64,000 nucleotides of DNA from Mixophyes australis (lineage: Eukaryota; Chordata; Amphibia; Anura; Limnodynastidae): NCBI GenBank assembly GCA_036250195.1, contig JAVHZZ010000003.1, positions 330,631,694-330,695,693 on the forward strand, written 5' to 3'. The notes beneath the pieces are model-generated. The model searched no databases and was not told where the DNA came from. It saw only the letters and a program-made list of their open reading frames with translations. The position numbers and the translations under genes are program-made. Shown here in pieces: positions 23,643 to 35,560 of this stretch (positions are counted from its first letter, which is position 1; each line of letters opens with the position of its first letter).

Positions 23643-26333
23643 CGTCCTTCCCTCCGAAAGGTCCCAGTGGAGAGTTAAATAAAGTGTTGCTATTTTATTG
23701 CATTTGGTCAATTAACTTTTGTGTTGTACATTTTCTAATGTTCTGATTGGCTATATGTTGGTCTATCCTTGTGAATGTTATAATACACTTGATTGGCTAC
23801 AAGTTGATATAGCTCTGTTAATGTTCTACAGATTGGTTTCAGCCTCCACCCACCTTAAAGTCACCTAAGCTGTCTACATACACTGCCTATTGGCTAGATA
23901 TGGCAGTCCCAAAAAAACTGTGATCCCAGATAATGAAGTGTCAAAATCATTGTGATGATTATTAGGCATGGTTTGTGGACATTTTCCATCAGAAGAGCTT
24001 AGTGATGTAGAAATTGAGAAACAAACGTCCAGAAATTCAACCAAATTTGGCACTAATGTGCGTAGTAAAATTGAAAGATGATCTTATTGCATTACTCTTG
24101 GGTTTAGCAGTAGGATCAAAGAGTATGTGGCAGCCATTATACATGGACGTCAGTAAAAAATAAATAAATATAATAGGTGCTCAAACCCCAGTGAAACAAA
24201 AACCCTTAAAACATAGTTAGCTGTCAGTTAAATATAGCATGTTTCTAAGTGTTCAAAAGCATAATGAGGTAAAAGATAGCATAGATCACAGGTAACAGTA
24301 TCTCTTGCCCAGCTGACTGTAATTCAGTTATTTGAAATAAATGGCATCCTGAGGGCTCTTTGCAACCTGTAAATGACATGTGATAAATCTGCTGATAAGT
24401 GTAATATTCCTTCCACATGCCAGAAGTCTCCCATAGTCCTCACTAGTGTCATCAGCAGCTACACCCACAACAATTTATAAGCTATAAAATAAAATGTGTT
24501 GAAAATCCTTCCAAGTTATTGGATAAAGCAGATGACAGGCGCTGCCTCATGCTGTGATCTGATTAATATTAAATGTACACATCGCTACTTTATTTACAGG
24601 ACCTGTGATGTCCCGTTACATGTTTACAGTGAAATATATACTCATTATCGAACATCAGATATGATGATAAATGCATTGCTAGCTTAGTGTGTTTGCTATA
24701 AATCTCCTCTGGCAATTTCCCAGATCATGTCTTTCCTTAACAACAAGCCGGCTGGCTCAGGCAGCGTTCTCTGCTTATGCTGCTGAAAGCACACAGCTGC
24801 ACATTAAGTGCCATGGTAAGTGATAGATGAATCCAAATCTACTGGGCATGTTTTTTTATTTTTGAAGGTGTTTACATTGTGGACCAAACACGTACAAGTG
24901 AGTCCCACACTCCTCTCTAACCGACATTACTTTACCTATTACTGCCAAGAAACTGACTCACTGTTTCCATTGGATCCCTTATCAAAACTATAAACAATTC
25001 CAAGAGCAGCAAACAGCAGTAGTTATAGGAGGATATTTCCACACTAAAATACTTGTAACTATCTTTATTGTGAAACGGGTGGTGACTTGCATTCTTAAAG
25101 TGGACCTGCCAGCAGAATGTCATAACATAAAAATTCTGCACAATCATCATTATCTAATAAGATGCAGCATAGGGTGCAATGCTTTTTGGGGGGTGCAAAA
25201 TTATGACTGGGAGAAGTATAAACTGAAATTAATTTTAAAATACTAGAGAATAGTTCTCTAAAGTAAAGAGAAAACATGAAAGAAGCATGTAGTAAGGATT
25301 TAATCTTGACGTATTCCCATGGTAAAGGCTGAAGACAATGAGTCATCCTTGGGTAGGATAAGCGAGTAGGATTGACATGGATTGCAGCAGTCTCCTCTCC
25401 CTCCCCATCTTCACCCTCAGTAGCGCTCATTGATGCCTCCGCTCCGCTATACAGTTTCCAGTTCTGATTATAATGAAAAAGAAATGAGTGACAAAGATGT
25501 CTGTGAACCCTTTAAAAAGCTAAGTGAAGCTGAGTTTTTAAAACAAGAGCTTAAACATTGAACGGGGGGAGGGGGGGTTGTTGTAAGCCAGATTTCAAAT
25601 TATGGACAAGTCAGTTTTTACCTCCGGTATATTAGCCTAGCATACGTGGAAGGCAAAGGGACACTACAAGCGTATTAGCCTAGTGTGGCTCGAACTCTTA
25701 ATCAGACTGTGCACAAATTTGAACAAATTCCAGCATTTTTTTTTTTTTAAATCGCTGTCTTTAAATATCGCCAACTTTAAATATATACTTTCCAACCCAA
25801 CACAGCTGGGTTTTGTCTTTCGTAAAATTGCCATTCTAAATCCCGCTGAAAAAAATTGCAGAATATCAGCAACTTTCAAACACTGATGCTTGATAAATAA
25901 TACCCAAAGTGTTCCTTTGCCATTTTCTTTTTGGTTTGCACCAATACAATACTCCTGTGAGACTGTATTTCCTCTCGTCTACCGCCTGAAGCAATCACTA
26001 AAAAGCGTGCAAGGACGTAGCTGCAATATTTACACAGCGTAGACAGAATGATCACAGAAAAGATTGACAAAAATGTCAATCTAGTCACGGAACTGTAACA
26101 ATGGAGCTTCCGGTGGCGGCGGTATGTGTCGTAGGAAAAGACAGGTTTGTAGCATTTTATCAGGTCTGTCTTTTAGGGGCCGATTCAGTTGTGCCGAAAG
26201 ACATCACCGCTATGTGCGGCTGCGCATATCTCCATATACTAGGGTACCCCGACATCGTGGACTTTCCTTGTCACCTCCATGGGGTATGAGGAAAATTCCC
26301 CAATGTTGCTTTGCCACAGAGTGCCTTTGGAAC
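23643..26333. other. Unannotated 2.7-kb stretch
   Basis: I see no exon, RNA gene or full repeat. Short ORFs have no domain content. A G-rich run lies near 25564. A GGGGCCGATTCAGTTGTG word at 26177 resembles MITE termini but has no partner. Confidence 0.5.
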
Positions 26334-26512
26334 TATTCTAAAACATGCAGGTAGGTCAATTTGCTGCTATCAAATTGACCCTAGTGTGTGTGTGTGTGTG
26401 TTAGGGAATTTAGACTGTAAGCTCTATTGGGGCAGGGACTGATATGAGTGTGTTCTTTGTGCAGCGCTGCGGAGTTAGTGAGGCTATATAAATAAATGAT
26501 GGTGATGATGCA
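26334..26512 (+). mobile_element. V-SINE 3' part
   Basis: This is the 3' half of the SINE complete at 57335-57659. It starts at AAAACATGCAGGTAGG and has CAAATTGACCCTAG, a TG microsatellite, TTTAGACTGTAAGCTC, GGGGCAGGGACTGATATGAG, CAGCGCTGCGG, CTATATAAATAAATGATG and a short GATGATG tail. The tRNA-like head and central domain are missing. Confidence 0.85.
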
Positions 26513-28004
26513 ATCTTAACACTTGCATATTACATTTAATAATTAATGTCCAATTTTCTCTTTTAGCAGGGGCAAGCACACAGCACTGGCTCATAATCAG
26601 AGGTCCATCCTTAAAAAAAATGATTTTACATATTTATGTGAAAGCTCTTTTGCAGGTGAAATGGGTGTTTTCACAGGTAAGAGAGCTTGTTTTTTTGCAT
26701 TGTATTTATTAATGGAATAAAGCATTGTTTAATGTAGTATGTTATTTTTTATTGACTTATAAAACATTGTTGGTACTTGTTAACTGTACAGATGCCACTG
26801 TGGCTAACCAGAGCCAATCCACTTGAACTGCTGTTTTCAAATCTCCTCCTGTGTGGTTCACGTCAGAGAAAAAAGCATCTTTACAACCAGGAAGCGGAGT
26901 TAAAAACAGTTCAAATGAAAGATGCCATGTGGTACTATTTAATTACAGTGGTGTCTGTATAATTCTGAAATACCTAAAGGAAAAGAAAAAGTATTCATTT
27001 AAGTATGTTTCACCCCTCCTGACCAGGGGCAGGCTGGGCTGGGGGTAATTTGCCCCCCAGGTCGGTCCCATAGTGGGCTACCATTGGTTGGGTCACTGGA
27101 CCACCTGAAATTTTTTCCTTTAAAATGTTCCTAATAGGCTGCTGAGTTGAGTCCTGCCCCCAGTGCTAACATTTGCCAGCCCTCCCCTGCTCCTGACAAA
27201 GTCCTATGAGGCATTGAGGGCATTTTGTGGAGTAAGTTCTTTATGTTTATGTATATGTTTCCAACTACTGGAAGGCGGCTTTGTATTACATTGATTTATT
27301 TTTCAATTTCAATACTTTTATGGCAATACATTTTGAAAGTCCTGCACATTGGAAGCGCACCCTGACTTTTTAGGTGTTAAAGTTTAAATTAAGTTAAAAC
27401 AATAATATTTTATATAATGTAAGTTATGTATTATATGTAATGCTGTTGCCCTAGCACTCTAGCTACGGAAGGCCCGAGGTTAATAAAATGTAGCATGTAG
27501 GTGGTAGTGCAGCTTTAAGTCAACTTACCCATCATCAATTAACCCCCCCTTGCATTATAATGCATCCCCTTAAAATTTTTAACTCCCAACTCTCTCTTAT
27601 CATTATTTAACCCCCTCCTCATAATCATTAACTCCCTCATCTCCATCATCAATTACCACATACATCATTAATTCTATTCCTATACATTGCCTTAATTATT
27701 GCGCTTTATTCCAGCCATGCCCAGCTATTTTTATAAGACTACTGTGGTGTTTATCTAAATTTAATAAACAAACAAACAAACAATAATCTAGATTCACAGC
27801 TGACTAAACTGGACTTACTTGCAGTGAAATAAGGATACAAAGGTGTCCAATTAAATTGCCCGTGAACCTACAAGTTGTTTACATGAATGATTTGAGGTTT
27901 GAGTTAACCCTTATGGCAGCGGAGCTACGGCATGTATTTTAGTGACTAGTGAGTGTGTCAGAATAATATTTCCTGTTACCTGGATTTAACCACTTTTTAA
28001 TTAA
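26513..28004. other. Unannotated stretch with one possible hAT end
   Basis: Near 27025 the word CAGGGGCAGGCTGGGCTGGG resembles hAT termini, and GCCAGCCCTCCCCTGCTCCTG at about 27174-27194 (shown in overlapping parts) may be the opposite end, but no 8-bp duplication is present. 27490-27680 is a low-complexity CATCATTAAC-rich tract, and 27768-27782 an (AAAC)n run. Confidence 0.35.
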
Positions 28005-28134
28005 CTGATCAACTGTTTTGTGAAACTACAAGCCCTAGCATGCTTTGCCAGTTGATAGCCTGCCAATAGCTGGCAGTGCATGCTGGGTCTTGTAGTTTCA
28101 CGACACCTGGAGAGCCACAGGTCGGCCATGCCTG
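28005..28134 (-). mobile_element. hAT-type MITE with TGTAGTTTCA palindrome
   Basis: Read on the minus strand it starts CAGGCATGGCCGACCTGTGG, then CTCTCCAGGTGTCGTGAAAC, TACAAGACCCAGCATGC, and folds back through CCAGCTATTGG to CATGCTAGGGCTTGTAGTTT. CAGGCATGGCC is a typical hAT-like end. The left (distal) end is uncertain. Confidence 0.6.
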
Positions 28135-28269
28135 CACTAAAGTATACCTTTAACAAAATTAAAGTCAGGACAATAAAGGACACACCCTTGTCCTGCTCAG
28201 ACCATGCCTAATGTTTGGCCACATTCCTATTACCGATGGAAAATCCAGACAGTCCTTATACAGTTGGAC

Positions 28270-28576
28270 CATATTTGCCCACTCTCCTGGAATATCCAGG
28301 AGACTCACGATTTCTGCATAGGTCTATCGGACTCCCAAGGAGCCGGACATTTCTCCTGGGACCTGTCACTTCCTAGTGAAGTAGGCAAAATGGGGGCCTC
28401 AGTGATGCAATTTGCGGTAAATCGCGCCATTTTGGTCCGTCTATGCATCAAAATTGCGCATTTGAGTCATTGCATTGCGGGGTCAAAATGATGCAATCTG
28501 CTGTGCGCCGCCCTCTCATGCCCTGACACTTCACCTCCTCTACGGGATCTCCTGGATGTGGAAAAAGTTAAGTATG
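28270..28576. mobile_element. TIR MITE family E
   Basis: The ends CATATTTGCCCAC and GTTAAGTATG are diverged versions of the 13-bp inverted repeats at 9288/9581. The interior has CTCCTGGAATATCCAGGAG and the AATTGCGCATTTGAG core. Non-coding. The interval 28577-28803 shows nothing else. Confidence 0.65.
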
Positions 28577-30429
28577 AGTTAGACACTGAATATATGTGCA
28601 CCTACTTTGCTCTGTATACTTCTGTTCTGTTCCCTGACATACTCTCACTAGGATCCTGTGCTGCTTTATTATCTATTGCTGCATCAAATGTTCCCTGTGT
28701 CTGCAATGTACTCTCATTTGCATTAGTGGGGTTTGAGCTAGCACCTATCTACAGCAAACTTCCTTCCTTCAGAAACTGAGAAAGGGGCACGGCCACACAT
28801 GGTGGGCCTGATTCATTAAGGAAACTAAAGCAAAACAATGAGTAACTTGGCAAAAACAATGCTGCTTTGAGGGGAGGTAAATTTATATTGTGTGTTACAA
28901 TGAAAAACAGACAGAATTTTACTTATGTGCAAAATAATAAACTGATTTGTACTAGAGATGCTCGGGCTCGGTTCTCTGAGAACCGAGCCCACCCGAATTT
29001 CGCTGTAAAGTACCGAGCCAAGCCAGCTCGGTACTTTTACGTGCCCTCGGAAGTGAAAATGAAGCAAAACGTCATTGTTGCATCGTCGGATCTCGCGAGT
29101 TTTGGATTCTATAAGTACCGCCCTCCACGGCGATCCAGCGCCATTTCACAGTGAGAGACACAGGTCGAGTAGCACGGTTCTTGGCAATCTCTAGTGCAGT
29201 TGGGCAGCGTCATATCTAAAACACAAAGAGGAGGGGTAGCAGTTATCACAAAAGTCTCCAGTGACATTCTACTGAGTTATAGCCCACACAGAAAAAGGAG
29301 AGGTCCATTGCTACATTGCTAATTGTCATTGCTGAAATAGAAATAATAGGGATGTCAATGTTCTTCAAAATCTGCAGTCACATTGTACTGTGTTATTATA
29401 GCTCACACAGAAAGAAACAGGAGAGGTCCCAGTGTTGTTGTCAGTCTACAATCTAGGTGGCATTACTCCATTGCTAATTGTCATTGCTGAAATATAAATA
29501 ATAGGGCTGTCAGTGTTCTTCAAATTCTAGAGTCACATTGTACTGTGCCATAGCTCACCCAGAAATAAAAGAGGTGGCAGTGTTTAGTGCTGAAACAGAC
29601 ATTCAAATAATAGGGCTGCCAGTGTTTTTAAAAGTCTCTAGTCACATTCTACCGTGCCATAGGTCATACAGAAACAGGAGGGGTGGCAGTATCCTTGTCA
29701 CTCTCCAGTCACCAGTCATATTGTTCTTGTCACTCTCCAGTCTCAGTCATGATGATACTAATCCCTCTAGCTCATGTGCTAAAGTCTATGTTCAGGTGCA
29801 TAGTGGTTTTGAGTCATGGAAACCAAAATGTAAAAAAAAAGCTTTTACCGTTTTAAAGAAAAAAAAATATCTAATAAAGGTAAAAGTTTACTATAGAAAA
29901 ACATAAAATTGCTAACGTGTCATTCTACCCAGAATATTAACAAGCATACCAGCATCAGCTAGCTCCCTTCTCTCAGCTAGATACCAGCACCTGCAATCTA
30001 CACTTTCATCATCCTCACCCTCATCAGTGAGGATGATGACAGTGAGTGTACATTATCCTCACACAATAATAAATCATCCCTGCTGGAATCCACCATTACA
30101 GAAGTCTCTGTACTTTGATCTAAATGCTAGTAAACTGAAAGAGGGGACGCCGTTGTGTAAGGTACCACCTCAGCTGTATACTTGCTCACCAGGAGCTCAT
30201 TGCATCTCTTGTGATCTGGGACAGTGGGAAATAAAGAGAAGACATAGCTCTTAATTCTAGGATTACGCATAGTGGCCAGAATGTAATTATACGATTTCTA
30301 TAAGTTGATAAATCTTCGATCATGGTGAAGCGATTAAAGTACTTCAACTACAAGTACGACATACTTAGCGCAATTTCTTTGTTTCATCTCCTCCTTCAAT
30401 TTTTCAAGGTGGTTTTCCAAAATTCTAAT

Positions 30430-31080
30430 TTAGAGAATCACTTTGCTCAAGATATCAGTGTCTGAACTCAGTTTACAGGTGACTACTTCAAATCGTTTCA
30501 GCACCTTGCACAGCATGGAAAGTATTCTCCACTGCGCTGGACTAAAATACATTCCCCCTTCTTTCCCAATGTCATGGCTTGTGGAGTAAGCATGGATGGC
30601 TTTTCGCTGTTCTTTCATCCTCACAAGCATATAAAGTGTGGAATTCCACCTTGTTATCACCTCTTGCTTAAGTTGGTGGCAGGGCAAAATAAATTGTTCT
30701 TGCAGCTGCTGCAATTTCCTACATACTGTAAAATAACATGTTGGCAATTTTATGTTTTTCTGCAGTAAAGTTTCACTTTTATTAAAGATGGTTTTTTTTC
30801 TTTAAAATGGTAAAAGCTTTTATTTTACATTTTTGTTTTTGACATTTATGTTACAGAAACTTCTGTAATGGTAGTTTCCTGTGGGGTTGAATTAATATTG
30901 TGTTAGGATGATGTACACACTGATGAGGGTGAGAATGAGGCTGAAGATGATGACAACATCTTGCCACTGTAGAGCTCATTGACAGCACTGTTATCTTAGC
31001 TGCCTTAAGCTCATTGTTACCTTGTTTTGTTGGGGGCCCAAACAAACCAAGCACTTCAGCCACAAAAGTGTCACTCCTTG
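30430..31080 (-). pseudogene. hAT transposase remnant
   Basis: The minus-strand frame at 30430-30747 contains CRKLQQLQEQ, then QEVITRWNSTLYMLVRM and AQWRILSMLCKVLKRFEV. This is the conserved middle of Ac/ZBED-like hAT transposases (the RWNST block). It is preceded on the minus strand by an AT-rich tract ending TTATTTTACAG, which looks like a 3' splice site, so 30739-30850 may be an intron. Upstream (30851-31080) the sequence is serine-rich in one frame, with frameshifts. No C-terminal dimerisation region and no DDE-type acidic residues can be placed. Non-functional. Confidence 0.75.
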
Positions 31081-31227
31081 TCTCTAAAGTGCTTGGTTTG
31101 TTAAAGTGTGCATGTCCTTTTTAGGATCAATTATAAGAATGGGTGGGAGGGTCCCAAGGACAATTCCGTCTTGCACCACTTTTCTTTTCAGCTACCGCTG
31201 TGTGCCACTGTTACCTACATGTGCTAA

Positions 31228-31740
31228 AGCTTGTTTTCAATCATCCTTTCAATTGCTTCTCTGTCGTACGTGTGATCACATACTTTGTTTTTCACTGGGT
31301 TCACCATCTCCAACTGTGTTATAGGAGTGCTCTGGGTGACGGTAATCTCCTGGTCTTCATCTTCCAAATCTTCGTCTGCAGGGGCCGGTGACACACCCAT
31401 TTGTTTTCTCAGGTCTCTTAGCTGTTCTTGAAACTGGACATATTTATCATCCTGCCTCAGGGCCTCCTCTGTATTATTCTTCTGGAGTGCAGTATATCTC
31501 TTATGTACAAGCTCTCTTAAATCTGGGATCTCAACCTGTGGTCACGTTTTAATTTAAGTACGGTCTCAACTGCATCTATATATTGGTTTAAATCTCTGTT
31601 CAATGCAGCGTATTCCAAGATGATGAATTTCATGCTGCCCACATGTTCCATGTCACAGTCTGTCTGAAGCAGATGTAATATCACTCCAGTTGTAATATCC
31701 ATTCCTGTGCCTATATAAGTTTGGCAGTTTTTTCCAGACT
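31228..31740 (-). pseudogene. NSMCE2: Intronless NSMCE2 (SMC5/6 SUMO ligase) fragment
   Basis: The minus-strand translation matches NSMCE2/MMS21, the SP-RING SUMO E3 ligase of the SMC5/6 complex. It runs from a segment containing NCQTYIGTGMDI and LEYAALNRDLNQYIDAVE, through IPDLRELVHKRYTALQ and YVQFQEQLRDLRKQMG, to the acidic EITVTQS motif and EMVNPVKNKVCDHTYDREAI of the SP-RING. A frameshift lies near 31530, and an in-frame stop follows IENKL at 31227. The residues normally between TQS and PIT, including the first SP-RING cysteine, are missing. A region that I expect to span several host exons (family knowledge) is contiguous here, so it derives from a spliced transcript. hAT sequence abuts both sides, so it was captured by the transposon. 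Confidence 0.88.
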
Positions 31741-32051
31741 GGAAATGACTGGAAATTAGTGTTATTGAGGTTAATAATAATGTAAGAAGAAAAAAAAGAG
31801 CAAAAATGTATGATTTTAGCATATTTTAGCTATTTTTCTAAAAAATACAGATCCAAAACCAAACCCAAAACACACGAGGGTGGTTTTGCCAAAAGCAAAA
31901 CCAAAACACAAACTTAGTCCAGATCCAAAATCAAAACCAAAACACGGGGGTCAGTGAACATCTTTAATTTGCACCCCTTGCATTGTAACATTGTTTTGTC
32001 TAGGAGAAAACTTACCCATTTTTTGCCTTACTTTCCTTAATGAATCAGCCC

Positions 32052-33339
32052 AAAGTGTGTGGTTTGAGCTTGGCTGTAGCAAAGAAGCATGGCTCTTGGG
32101 GAACACAATTTGACACCCCCACCCATTTTTAGGTGTTATAAAAGTATAAAGAGATTTCTATTAACTGTTTCTGTTTTTAATTTTCACTTTTATTGTTAAA
32201 ACAATTTGTTGGATACAGAAATGAAGAGGAGAAAGTTATGTTTGTACAGCAAACATAGTATTGTGTGCCAAAGAAAACACATAGCAAGGGGGTGATGAGG
32301 GAAAAACAGAATTTGCAGTAACATATACTAGCAATGCAGACACTTCTATATTATCTCTCTTGCTTGTCCTGACTTGTCTCTCCAGAGAGAGATGGATGAG
32401 GGTGTAACTGGGATGTTGTTAAATTTCAGTGAAAAAGGAATGTGAAATTCCGAAACACATTAGTGTAACAGCCTACTAGTTGATAAACAATAACACTACA
32501 ACTGTTTGCATAGTCTCAATTAAATATTGTTACAGTTGCAATTTATAGAATGTATAAAGTGTATTTATTTTTATTATAGTTAATGTTTTCTTGTGATGCT
32601 CCGCCTCTATAGTATAGTATAACAAGCTCTTTTGCAGCAACTGATTAGTTGAAAACATTTTAAAGAGGATGTCCAGTATTTTTTTTTTTCAGATTTCTCC
32701 CTATAATGCAATTGTATTTTTCAAATACAGGTGTTATATCTGAAACACATATCTCTATTCCTCGAGGAGCTCCCAGCTTCCAATGGCTCTGTCCCCCCTC
32801 AAAATGTGATTCTTGGTTAGACCATTACTATAAGTTGGTGTTCGGTCCTTTCTACTCTTCCCTGGTGACATGTTCCTCTTAATTCCCATGCTGCATTGAA
32901 ACAGAGCCTATCTTCATTGGTTGTCCATTTACCAGTACAAGACATACACCGGACTGTGCAATCAGGCACCCGGAGGAGAGCATGGGATGATGGACAGAAA
33001 TGCCCGCTGCTATGCCCAGTACTCACAAAATCTCTTTCAGCTACCTACACCCCATCTTCCAACGATCAGTGGTCTTTTTTTTTTTTATCAAGGTGTGGCC
33101 TAAATTTATCTTGAGTATAGAATCAGATTTGTGGCATTTAAATGGCTGATGTGGCAATCTTAATTGTAACCATGGGGTGCATTTCCCATTTATGACACAT
33201 TATCACATTTCCTTGACAAAATGGATTTTTGTGCTACAAAAATGATTTTGCGACCCTATTCCAATTCCAAATCTTGTGCACCCATTTATTAGTTCAGTTA
33301 ACATCTTACACAAAATATGCTGTTGATAAATGGCATGTT
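32052..33339. other. Unannotated stretch
   Basis: No gene recognised. Two T-rich runs (near 32680 and 33074) and unmatched AT-rich DNA. The overlapping short frames at 32817-33114 have no domains. Confidence 0.5.
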
Positions 33340-34310
33340 ACATTAGCAGAGCTACAGTCTATACAACAGTGATTTCACCCACATACTGTAATATAACTAT
33401 AGCCCACATAAGGGAGCTGGTCCACAAAACAGTATAGTACTACTCAAGAGAAAAGTATTATAAACCACATAATTCATCTTTATTCCACATAACATAGCTT
33501 ACAAAACAGTATCATGCTATTGAAGAGAAAAGGCTACGTTCCACATAATATATCTATAGTCCATAAAAAGTGCCCCCATAACAATGCTAGATCACATAAC
33601 AGAACAATAATCCATATAACAGAGCTATAGCTTACATATCCGAGTTATAACCCACATAACATAGCTACACTCCTCATAAAGAACCATAGCTCACATAATA
33701 TATCTACAGTATTCTTAACAGTCATAACTTACACAACAATTACAGTCCACATAACAGAGCTATAATCTGCACAATATAGTTCCAGTCCACACAACAGAGC
33801 TATAGTCCACACAACAGAGTTACAGTCCACACAACAGAACTTTAGTCCACAAAATACAGCTGTAGCCCAGCTAATGTACGTAACAAAGCTATAGTATACA
33901 TGACAGACCTAACCTATACAACTGAGCTATAGTCAGCATAACAGAACCAGCCTACATAATATATTTATAGGTAACATAATATAAGTACAGAGTATATAAC
34001 AAATCTATAGTCCACAACAAAATTAGACCACATAAAAGCTACCAGACCTGTAGCCAACATAACAAAATAATATCCCACACAACAAAGCTACAGTACATAG
34101 AATAACTATAGTTCACACACCAGATCTATATCCAATATAACAGAGCTATAATCCATCATATTGGACATATAGTTAATATCACAGAGTTAGTTCGTAATGC
34201 AGAACTATAATTTACATACAAGCTATATAGCCCACATAACTGAGCTAGCCCATGTGACCTACAGCCCACATGACAGAGCTATAGCCCGCATAACAGATCT
34301 ATACAGTGGG
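33340..34310. repeat. Degenerate minisatellite, about 20-bp period, about 1 kb
   Basis: The motif CACATAACAGAGCTATAGTC recurs in variant form dozens of times (for example around 33700-33830 and 34080-34300). Spacing drifts and there are many substitutions, so it is an old array. No ORF. The interval 34311-35173 that follows has an (ATT)n run at 34526-34553 and a T-rich tract at 34947-34968, otherwise nothing recognised. Confidence 0.85.
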
Positions 34311-34525
34311 CCTTCCCACATGGAGCAGCAGATGTGGTAGTTGCTGTGAAACAAGAGCCCTCCACCACAGGTAGGAATGTATTGGGCAAGGAATTATCTA
34401 TACTCTACACACTGCCTCCTTAATGTTATCTTTATAAGCCTTGTAATAAAAAATACACAAAGTTTTGTTTACTTAAGTAATAATCACTTCAAAACAGGGC
34501 ATTAGTGTACAATAATACCCTCTGA

Positions 34526-34556
<31 letters not shown>

Positions 34557-35340
34557 GCGAAGCCCCCTGTGTATAGTCACCCTTTGGTTCAGTGTGTACC
34601 AAGTGTGTGATATCAGTGTAACCTGTTTAAAGTGATCAATGTGCATCTAGGGTGGGCAGAAGCACCGCCTCTCTCAGGCACTGCTCTGCCCTTTACAATG
34701 TGGGGTGTTTCTGCTTCTATACCAGACTGAGAATGGGGTATGGGGCTGTAACATTGGAGCCAGCAGGGTATGGTGGTGTGGCGCACAGGGACGCTTCTTT
34801 TACACATGCGCAGTAAAACGCTAATTGAGGCTTTACAGCACGTGTGTCAACCTGAGCACCAGCTCTGGTCAGGTGTGTGATATCAGGAGACGTGTATAGT
34901 GATACGACTTGGATATTTATTGTGTTATATATTGTTATCGGCATTTTTTTTTTTCTTTTTTTTTTATTAAGAGAGTTTTACAAAGCAAACACAATGGAGT
35001 AACTGCGGTAAATTATGGCAGAGTGAACTCTTTTAAATTATACATAATGCAGCAATTGGGTGCGTCACATATTTGTTGTGTTTAGGTATATCGCAGACTG
35101 GGAGAGTTGGTTTGTGAACAGATAAATCAAATCTCTAACATCTGCAAAGAAGGGAAGCAGTTTAGGATGGTGTCTCCAAAGTAGGGATGAGCGCACTCGG
35201 ATTTTTGAAATCCGAGCCCACCCGAACGTTGCGGATCCGAGTCGGATCCGAGACAGATCCGGGTATTGGCGCCAAATTCAAAAGTGAAACTGAGGCTCTG
35301 ACTCATAATCCCGTTGTCGGATCTCGCGATACTCGGATCC

Positions 35341-35346
35341 TATAAA
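35341..35346 (+). promoter_or_regulatory. TATA-like box of hAT element
   Basis: TATAAA sits 159 bp inside the element, after ATCTCGCGATACTCGGATCC and before a GC-rich CCGCCATCTTCACTCGGGC start region. The sister element has TATAAG at 29110 in the same context (ATCTCGCGAGTTTTGGATTC), so position and neighbourhood are conserved between diverged copies. It probably drives the transposase transcript. Confidence 0.55.
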
Positions 35347-35408
35347 TTCCCCGCTAGTCGCCGCCATCTTCACTCGGGCATTGATCAGGGTAGAGGGAGG
35401 GTGTGTTA

Positions 35409-35560
35409 GGTGGTCCTCTGTGCTGTTTAGTTCTGTGCTGTTTAGTTCTGTGCTGTTTAGTTCTGTGCTGTTTAGTTCTGTGCTGTTTAGTGCTGTGCTG
35501 TGCTGTGCTGTTTAGTGCTGTGCTGTGCTGTGCTGTGCTGTGTTCTGCAGTATCAGTCCA
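35409..35560 (+). repeat. 15-bp and 5-bp simple repeats in hAT leader
   Basis: TTCTGTGCTGTTTAG repeats about five times and then grades into GCTGT repeats. An 88-codon frame through it encodes only CLVL/CAVL runs and is not a gene. Confidence 0.9.

Larger units (their letters stand above)
28953..31966 (+). mobile_element. Composite hAT element, 3,014 bp, with captured gene fragment
   Basis: The ends are TAGAGATGCTCGGG and, on the other strand, TAAAGATGTTCACTG. The flanking 8 bp are ATTTGTAC (28945-28952) and ATTTGCAC (31967-31974), a 7/8 match. The left end carries a hairpin (GGGCTCGGTTC with GAACCGAGCCC), an ATCTCGCGAG word and a TATA-like box at 29110, paralleling the element at 35182. Then come short internal repeats (29270-29760, built on GTCACATTGTACTGTG), a plus-strand segment (29826-30130), a minus-strand transposase remnant (30430-31080), an NSMCE2 fragment (31228-31740) and the standard 3' end with TTATTGAGGTTAATAATA. 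The internal pieces are in mixed orientation, so this copy cannot be autonomous. Confidence 0.88.
28804..32051. mobile_element. TIR MITE family D, split by a hAT element
   Basis: The left end GGGCCTGATTCATTAAGG (28804) and right end CCTTAATGAATCAGCCC (32051) are inverted. Just inside are TTACTTATGTGCAAAA on the left and GCATTGTAACATTG with TTTTGTCTAGGAG on the right, both matching the intact family-D interior at 57234-57890. The hAT element at 28953-31966 landed in its centre, so the MITE is the older of the two. Confidence 0.8.

Noticed and set aside
26101..26289. Short ORF MELPVAAVCVV... as a first exon of a host gene
   Set aside because: No splice donor in a sensible position, no conserved domain, and a MITE-like word inside it.
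33340..34310. CRISPR-like array
   Set aside because: The repeats are degenerate and contiguous without unique spacers of constant length, in a eukaryotic repeat landscape.
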